DNA from: Acidobacteriota bacterium
GTDB taxonomy: Bacteria; Acidobacteriota; Blastocatellia; Pyrinomonadales; Pyrinomonadaceae
Reading direction: 5' to 3'
Assembly: GCA_025463135.1 (NCBI GenBank)
Contig: JAOAPY010000015.1
Span: 62,001-126,000, forward strand
Length of the DNA stretch: 64,000 nucleotides
How positions within the stretch are numbered: position 1 is the stretch's first letter; the number at the start of each line of letters is the position of its first letter. Position numbers and translations under genes: made by a program. Under the pieces are notes generated by a model. It ran no database searches. It saw nothing but the letters and a program-made list of their open reading frames with translations, and was not told where the DNA came from. Below, piece after piece: positions 59,161 through 64,000 of this stretch.

Positions 59161-61911
59161 ATGACTACTAACAACCCTACGCCGATGCTGCGGCAGTATC
59201 AGGAGTTAAAGCAGCAGCATCCGGGAACATTGCTGTTTTTTCGCCTGGGAGACTTTTACGAGCTCTTCTTTGACGATGCCGTCATCGGCGCCCGTGAACT
59301 GCAAATCACTCTGACGGCCCGGCACAAAGAACGCGGCGATCCGGTTCCCATGTGCGGTGTTCCTCATCATTCTGCCGCGAATTACATCGCACGTCTGGTC
59401 CGCAAGGGCTATAGAGTTGCCATTTGTGAGCAGACTGAAGAAGCTTCCAAAACCAAAAAACTCGTGCGCCGCGAAGTGGTGCGCGTTGTCACCCCCGGCA
59501 CGCCCATCGATCCGCAATTGCTGGAGCCCCGTGAATCAGTCTTCCTGGCTGCCGTTTGTGCTGCCGGAGATCTTGTTGGCGCTGCCTTTCTGGACATTTC
59601 CACCGGCGAGTTTCGTGTGACACAAGCTACGGGCCGCGATGCGTGGATCCGAATTCGCGCTGACCTGGAGTCTTATGCGCCGCGTGAATTGTTGTTCCCT
59701 TCTTCGCTGGCTCCTCTGATGAAATCGGGATTGACCGGAAAGCCTCAAACAGAACCTCTGCCACTGAAAACAGAAGGCGAGGCAGCTCACACTACAGAGT
59801 CTCCATTAGTTAATAAGTTCGAATCGCCCTCTGGTTCCTCAAATCCACGATTGTTTGAAGCAGTATTGACGTCAATTGACGATTGGCTATGGCAAACGGA
59901 GGAATGTGGCGCGGTCTTGCGCGAACAGTTTGGCGTCCGCTCGCTGGAAGGTTACGGCATCGAAGGGAAAAGCGAAGCCATTCGCGCCGCCGGTGCGTGT
60001 CTTCGTTACGCGCAAGAGACCCAGCGCGCCGCGGCAGCCCACGTGACTGATTTGATCTATTTTGCCCCTCAGGATCACCTGGTGCTCGATAGCATCACCG
60101 TGCGCAACCTGGAGTTGGTTGAGTCTTTGGGGGGGACCGGTGGGCGCTCGCTGCTCGATATCATTGACGAGTCGGTAACCGGCATGGGTGCGCGTCTGCT
60201 TCGCTCCTGGTTATTACGCCCCTCCATAAAAAGAGGGGAAGTCGAAGCCAGACTCGCCGCAGTCGGGGAAATCTATTCGGCGCAGATTCAGCGCGATCGT
60301 TTGCGTTCGCTCTTAAAGGAAGTCAGCGATCTGGAACGTCTGACCGGCCGTATCAATCTGGGGTCAGCGACACCACGCGATCTGAATGCCGTCATGCGCT
60401 CGCTGACTCAGGTGCCTGCGATTCGCGGAATACTATTCTCGACCCCGGCGTCATTGCTGCAAGTGCTCTATGACAGTACCGATGAGCTGACCGACGTTTG
60501 CGAATTAATCGCGAAGGCAATTACTGACGAGCCGCCGGTCAAGCTCAGCGACGGCAACACCATTCGCGAAGGTTATGCAACAGAGCTGGATGAGTTGCGT
60601 TCCATCAGCCGCAACGCGAAGCAAACGATTGCGACCCTGGAAGCTTCTGAGCGCACTCGCTCAGGGATCGGAAATCTACGCATTCGCTACAACAACGTAT
60701 TTGGCTACTACATTGAAGTGTCGCGAGCCAACTCTTCGCGTGTGCCCGCCGATTATGAAAGGCGCCAGACCCTGGCCAATGCGGAACGATACACCACTCC
60801 CGAACTGAAGGACTGGGAAAAGAAAGTCCTCGGCGCCGATGAGCGCATCGTGCAAATCGAGACGGAGCTTTTTAACGAACTTTGCCGCCAGGTCGCGGCG
60901 CAGACAAAGCGTCTGCAGGCCACAGCTCGCGCGTTGGCGGCAATCGACGCGCTCGCTGCTTTGGCTGAAACGGCAGTGCGGCGTCGTTTTGTGCGGCCGA
61001 CAATGCACGACGGAGACGAAATAGAGATCATTCAAGGTCGACATCCAGTTATCGAAATATTCAACGACGAGCCGTTCGTTCCCAACAGTCTTTATTTGAA
61101 CAACTCCACCGACCGCCTGCTCATCATTACCGGTCCCAACATGGGAGGCAAAAGCACCGTGCTGCGCCAGACCGCGATCATTTCTATTCTGGCGCAGATG
61201 GGTGGGTTCGTGCCCGCGGAAAAGGCGCGGCTGCCGTTACTCGATCGCGTGTGGACCCGTGTGGGAGCGTCCGACGATCTCACCCGCGGGCGTTCGACGT
61301 TCATGGTTGAGATGACTGAAACGGCCGCGATCCTGCACAGCGCAACGCCGCACTCGTTGGTCTTGCTTGATGAGATTGGACGCGGCACGGCGACTTTCGA
61401 TGGACTATCTATCGCCTGGGCGGTGGCAGAGTACCTGCACGATTCGCCGGAGCACACAGCGAAGACTCTCTTCGCGACCCACTATCACGAGTTGACCGAG
61501 CTGGCTGAGCGACTGCCGGGCGCGCAGAATTATCAGATCACGGCGACTGAGCGCGAAGGCGAGGTTGTTTTTCTCCATCGCCTCGAACGCGGCCGCGCTT
61601 CAAAGAGTTACGGTATTGAAGTGGCGCGGTTGGCGGGTCTGCCACCTGCCGTGCTGGCAAACGCGCGTGAAGTGCTGGCGCGCCTGGAGCGATATGAGTT
61701 GGAAGTCTTCGCGGATGACGAACAGTTTGGGGCGGCGGCCCTGGAAAAGGCGACCGCTCGAGCCGGTCGTCGTAAAGCGGCAGCGCAGGCCTCGTTGTTC
61801 GATCTGGTAAATCGACGGGTCGTGGATGAGTTGCGTGACGTGGATGCGGTGAACATCTCCCCGGATGAAGCGAGAGAGCTGTTGCGAAAGCTGCGTAAAC
61901 TGATTCTCTAA
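59161..61911 (+). CDS. mutS: DNA mismatch repair protein MutS
   Basis: 916 residues, usual for the type I MutS. N-terminal mismatch-binding domain with MLRQYQELKQQHPGTLLFFRLGDFYELFFDDA (Phe-x-Glu in DFYELF). Connector, lever and clamp follow; the ATPase has Walker A TGPNMGGKST (about 660-670), SDDLTRGRSTFMVEM, and LLDEIGRGTATFDGLS. Recognises mispairs and small loops and starts methyl-directed-type repair with MutL (not in the window). ATG 59161 follows a heptamer array with no ribosome-binding site; an upstream TTG at 59101 is open but not supported. Confidence 0.97.
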   Translation: MTTNNPTPMLRQYQELKQQHPGTLLFFRLGDFYELFFDDAVIGARELQITLTARHKERGDPVPMCGVPHHSAANYIARLVRKGYRVAICEQTEEASKTKKLVRREVVRVVTPGTPIDPQLLEPRESVFLAAVCAAGDLVGAAFLDISTGEFRVTQATGRDAWIRIRADLESYAPRELLFPSSLAPLMKSGLTGKPQTEPLPLKTEGEAAHTTESPLVNKFESPSGSSNPRLFEAVLTSIDDWLWQTEECGAVLREQFGVRSLEGYGIEGKSEAIRAAGACLRYAQETQRAAAAHVTDLIYFAPQDHLVLDSITVRNLELVESLGGTGGRSLLDIIDESVTGMGARLLRSWLLRPSIKRGEVEARLAAVGEIYSAQIQRDRLRSLLKEVSDLERLTGRINLGSATPRDLNAVMRSLTQVPAIRGILFSTPASLLQVLYDSTDELTDVCELIAKAITDEPPVKLSDGNTIREGYATELDELRSISRNAKQTIATLEASERTRSGIGNLRIRYNNVFGYYIEVSRANSSRVPADYERRQTLANAERYTTPELKDWEKKVLGADERIVQIETELFNELCRQVAAQTKRLQATARALAAIDALAALAETAVRRRFVRPTMHDGDEIEIIQGRHPVIEIFNDEPFVPNSLYLNNSTDRLLIITGPNMGGKSTVLRQTAIISILAQMGGFVPAEKARLPLLDRVWTRVGASDDLTRGRSTFMVEMTETAAILHSATPHSLVLLDEIGRGTATFDGLSIAWAVAEYLHDSPEHTAKTLFATHYHELTELAERLPGAQNYQITATEREGEVVFLHRLERGRASKSYGIEVARLAGLPPAVLANAREVLARLERYELEVFADDEQFGAAALEKATARAGRRKAAAQASLFDLVNRRVVDELRDVDAVNISPDEARELLRKLRKLIL

Positions 61912-61948
61912 TGGCAACTCGGTGTCACCTATAGAGTTTGCAACCGGA

Positions 61949-62098
61949 CAGTTTAGGAAGGGGACCCTGTCCCCGCTCAAGCTGCGAACATTTCAAGATG
62001 GAAAAGTCTCTTGTGTCTGAACCCTGGTTAGCGTCACATTACAACTGACACTGGAATCCTTTCCAACTTGAGCGGGGACAGGGTCCCCTTCCTGACTG
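61949..62098. repeat. Inverted-repeat element, copy 3
   Basis: Left arm from 61949 (AGGAAGGGGACCCTGTCCCC, then GCTCAAG) and right arm ending 62098 (CTTGAGCGGGGACAGGG, then TCCCCTTCCTGACTG) are near-perfect inverted copies. The ~80-base centre shares only short words with copy 2. It lies between the convergent mutS and propeller genes and may serve as a bidirectional terminator. The rest of 61912-62200 shows nothing else. Confidence 0.85.
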
Positions 62099-62200
62099 TA
62101 AATTGCTGCGACTGTTGAGCGGCACTCAGAAACACTTGTGACCTGATCGAACTCAAAGCTGCAATTCAAACTTCAATTGCGGTCCCTAAAAATAATATTC

Positions 62201-63217
62201 TTACTGACCCACCACCAGCACGACAAAAGTTCCTGGCTTCACGCTGCGCGTCGGTCGCTTGCCGGGTTCGGTGGCAGGTGTCTCGAGAAATTCCGCCGCG
62301 GGAAGAAAGATCTTTTTTGTCTTTGGATCAAAGGCCATCGTCTTGGCGCTCGGCTGGGTCTTAATGGCTCCGGCATCTTCAAAACTATCCGCCGACTTTT
62401 CGTGAAAGATGTTCAGCGTGCCCTCGCCGCAGGAAAAGAAGATTAGATTTGATGACGGATCAAAGCCCGCATAGTCAACACCCTTACCAATGGGAAAGCT
62501 GGCGATTACCTTGCCTGAGGCAGCGTCCATTACAACCATCTTTGGTTCGTTGCGGCACCCGATAAACAAGCGGTTCGTTTTCGCATCATAGGCCAGACCT
62601 GTCGGCACTTTGGCCACGCCAATGGGAAAGTGATGTTTGACTTCCAACGATTGTGGATCGAAGACCACTACTTCGCCGGCTTCCTCGCTGTTGAGATAAA
62701 TGAGTCCATCCTTTCCGACCACTGCTTGCTCGCCGTCACCCTCTACTTTGACTGTGCCAATCACGTCGCCGGTGGCCGCATCGATGGCGGTGACATCGTG
62801 TGATCCGTGGTTGTTAGTGAACACGCGTTTTGTTTTCGGTTCGTAGTAGATGCCGTCCGGCCCCTTGCCGACATCGATCTTCTTGATGAGCTTGAGTGTT
62901 TCCGGATCGAACATTGATACTTTGTTCTCACGACCGTTACTGGTGAAACCGTGTTTGAATGCCGATGCAATTGCGACGCCGTGTACGCCCGGAGTGTCGG
63001 CGATCGTGCCAACGAGCTTGCCGCTATCAGCGTCCAACACTTCTACCTGGGTACCGTGTGATACATAGAGTCGTCGTGATGCGTCATCCAACATCACATA
63101 GTCAAACCCGCCCACGCCGTCGATTGAATAACGATTCACCACTTTGTAATTGGTGCTGCCTTGAAAGAGCAGGCCGATGAATGAAAGGCTTAAGAAAACA
63201 CTTTTGATTGTCAGCAT
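62201..63217 (-). CDS. Secreted YncE-like beta-propeller protein
   Basis: 338 residues. N-terminal hydrophobic segment (VFLSLSFIGLLFQGST) acts as a signal peptide. Seven YVTN/WD-like blades with motifs such as RLYVSHGTQVEVLDADSGKLVGTI and RVFTNNHGSHDVTAIDAATGDVIGTV. YncE-type proteins bind DNA or act as envelope proteins in different species; no function can be assigned here. ATG has GGAG eight bases upstream. Convergent with mutS. Confidence 0.85.
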   Translation of the reverse strand: MLTIKSVFLSLSFIGLLFQGSTNYKVVNRYSIDGVGGFDYVMLDDASRRLYVSHGTQVEVLDADSGKLVGTIADTPGVHGVAIASAFKHGFTSNGRENKVSMFDPETLKLIKKIDVGKGPDGIYYEPKTKRVFTNNHGSHDVTAIDAATGDVIGTVKVEGDGEQAVVGKDGLIYLNSEEAGEVVVFDPQSLEVKHHFPIGVAKVPTGLAYDAKTNRLFIGCRNEPKMVVMDAASGKVIASFPIGKGVDYAGFDPSSNLIFFSCGEGTLNIFHEKSADSFEDAGAIKTQPSAKTMAFDPKTKKIFLPAAEFLETPATEPGKRPTRSVKPGTFVVLVVGQ

Positions 63218-63220
63218 TAT

Positions 63221-63679
63221 TTATTCTCCTGGTCCAGAAACCTGATCGCTGGAGTTGATTAATCGTCCGATCGCGTCCGCTGGCCTAAGGACGCCAAACC
63301 GAAGATCTTTGATGGTTTGCAGAAACTGTCGATTCTCGGTGATGATGAAATCCACACTGAGCACTTCGGCATGAGCCGCTATGACTGCATCACCCTTTCG
63401 GCAGCCCTGATCTTCGTAATACCTAATGCGATCGAGTGGTGCCTTGTGCCAACTGGATTGAACACCCTCTGGATATTGATTAAGAAGCCTGTAGAAGTCC
63501 CGAATTTCATCCTCACTAAGATTGACGTTTAGCTCCTTCAAGACCTGGAGGGGAATCACCGCGACGAAAGAGCCTATTCGCTTCAACAGTGCTTCGCAGT
63601 ACTCAAGGCTCTTCTCTCGTCGGAGTCCGAAGATCCAGATGTTTGTATCAAGAAGCCAACGCTCAATTGGGATAGTCAC
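63221..63679 (-). CDS. PIN-domain toxin (VapC-like)
   Basis: 152 residues. The PIN acidic set is LLDTNIWIFGL (Asp), a mid Glu, and GDAVIAAHAEVLSVDFIITENRQF (Asp). VapC family toxins cleave RNA. The start is GTG at 63679 and overlaps the upstream small gene by 17 bp. It lies four bases after, and in the same direction as, the propeller gene start; no link in function. Neutralised, if a true toxin, by the gene at 63663-63896. Confidence 0.82.
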   Translation of the reverse strand: MTIPIERWLLDTNIWIFGLRREKSLEYCEALLKRIGSFVAVIPLQVLKELNVNLSEDEIRDFYRLLNQYPEGVQSSWHKAPLDRIRYYEDQGCRKGDAVIAAHAEVLSVDFIITENRQFLQTIKDLRFGVLRPADAIGRLINSSDQVSGPGE

Positions 63680-63896
63680 GTGAGACTACCTCTTCCCTCA
63701 TACTCCGCAGTTCGTCCCAAACCTTTTCGGTTGGGGTATCCAGGCAGTTCTCGCTTGTGAGTCGACTCTGATACTTTCGCGCCAACTCCTCAAGGCCTTT
63801 TTGAAAGTTCAGTCTTGCAACTCTTTCAAGAAGCTCCATCTGGTCTGTCGGAGCTAGCTCGATAATAGTGCGAGCAAGATCATCGATCGATTGCAT
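63663..63896 (-). CDS. Small hypothetical protein, likely antitoxin of the PIN-domain toxin
   Basis: 77 residues from ATG 63896, with GGAGG seven bases upstream; a longer frame to 63941 is not supported. Helical, charged: DDLARTIIELAPTDQMELLERVARLNF and GLEELARKYQSRLTSENC. No known DNA-binding fold is recognised. The 17-bp overlap with the PIN gene and the order (small gene first) fit a toxin-antitoxin pair. It is near the end of the window, and its promoter lies in the last 60-100 bases. Confidence 0.6.
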   Translation of the reverse strand: MQSIDDLARTIIELAPTDQMELLERVARLNFQKGLEELARKYQSRLTSENCLDTPTEKVWDELRSMREEVVSRDYPN

Positions 63897-64000
63897 GAGT
63901 AACCTCCAAATACCCTGCCATGTTATCGTTCCAAAGACCACGCGGCAACTCGTGCAGTAATATCACAAGTGTAAAAATAGACGGCCCCTCAGCGGATAAT

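Overview
The window (about 52-54% GC by eye) looks like chromosome from a Gram-negative environmental bacterium, most likely an acidobacterium of the Blastocatellia type. This is an inference from the mix seen: large secreted Calx-beta/DUF4214 and gingipain-like (C25) proteins, an HprK-like/PqqD/nucleotidyltransferase trio, a Wzx/Wzy/Wza/Wzc polysaccharide locus, frequent TTG starts, and many families of dispersed palindromic and heptameric repeats. No rRNA, tRNA, CRISPR array, phage or transposase gene was found. Nearly everything reads on the minus strand; only a PQQ-type propeller protein (1855-3033) and mutS (59161-61911) are on the plus strand.

Layout. 1-6.4 kb holds housekeeping genes: guaA, a secreted beta-propeller protein, pssA-psd (phosphatidylethanolamine synthesis, 4-bp overlap), a YdcH-like small protein, rimI and tsaB. 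6.4-13.6 kb holds two very large secreted proteins, a nuclease/phosphatase-fold protein with Calx-beta and DUF4214 domains and a C25 cysteine peptidase. 13.7-18.5 kb is the most unusual part: an NTP_transf_5-type nucleotidyltransferase, a PqqD-domain protein whose C-terminus is an export signal followed by a six-cysteine knottin-like peptide, an HprK-like kinase, a TPR protein and a FecR-like protein. An intrinsic terminator directly follows the PqqD-knottin gene.

18.7-59 kb is a long exopolysaccharide or O-antigen locus. It contains a 16-TPR protein, an O-antigen ligase, a WecA-like initiating transferase and sugar-nucleotide enzymes (GDP-mannose 3,5-epimerase, UDP-xylose synthase, GDP-mannose 4,6-dehydratase, a Gfo/Idh/MocA oxidoreductase, GmhA). 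It also has eight glycosyltransferases, three methyltransferases, a carbamoyltransferase, two AsnB-type amidotransferases, a beta-helix protein, a Wzy polymerase, a Wzx flippase, a Wzc tyrosine kinase, a Wza export protein and a LuxR-type regulator. Together they predict a lipid-linked polymer containing GDP-mannose-derived sugars and possibly xylose and heptose, decorated with carbamoyl, methyl and amide groups, flipped, polymerised and exported by a Wzy-dependent route. The window ends with mutS, a YncE-like propeller and a PIN-domain toxin pair.

Between and inside these genes lie at least six kinds of repeat. They are tandem heptamers in head-to-head inverted arrays (several sequence families, more than ten sites), a 140-150 bp inverted-repeat element in three copies, a nested double palindrome, a cloverleaf palindrome, an inverted CGCAGATT repeat, and a palindromic element inserted twice in frame inside one asnB gene. 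One four-helix-bundle (S23/IVP) gene sits exactly between two inverted heptamer arrays that match at 26 of 29 positions.
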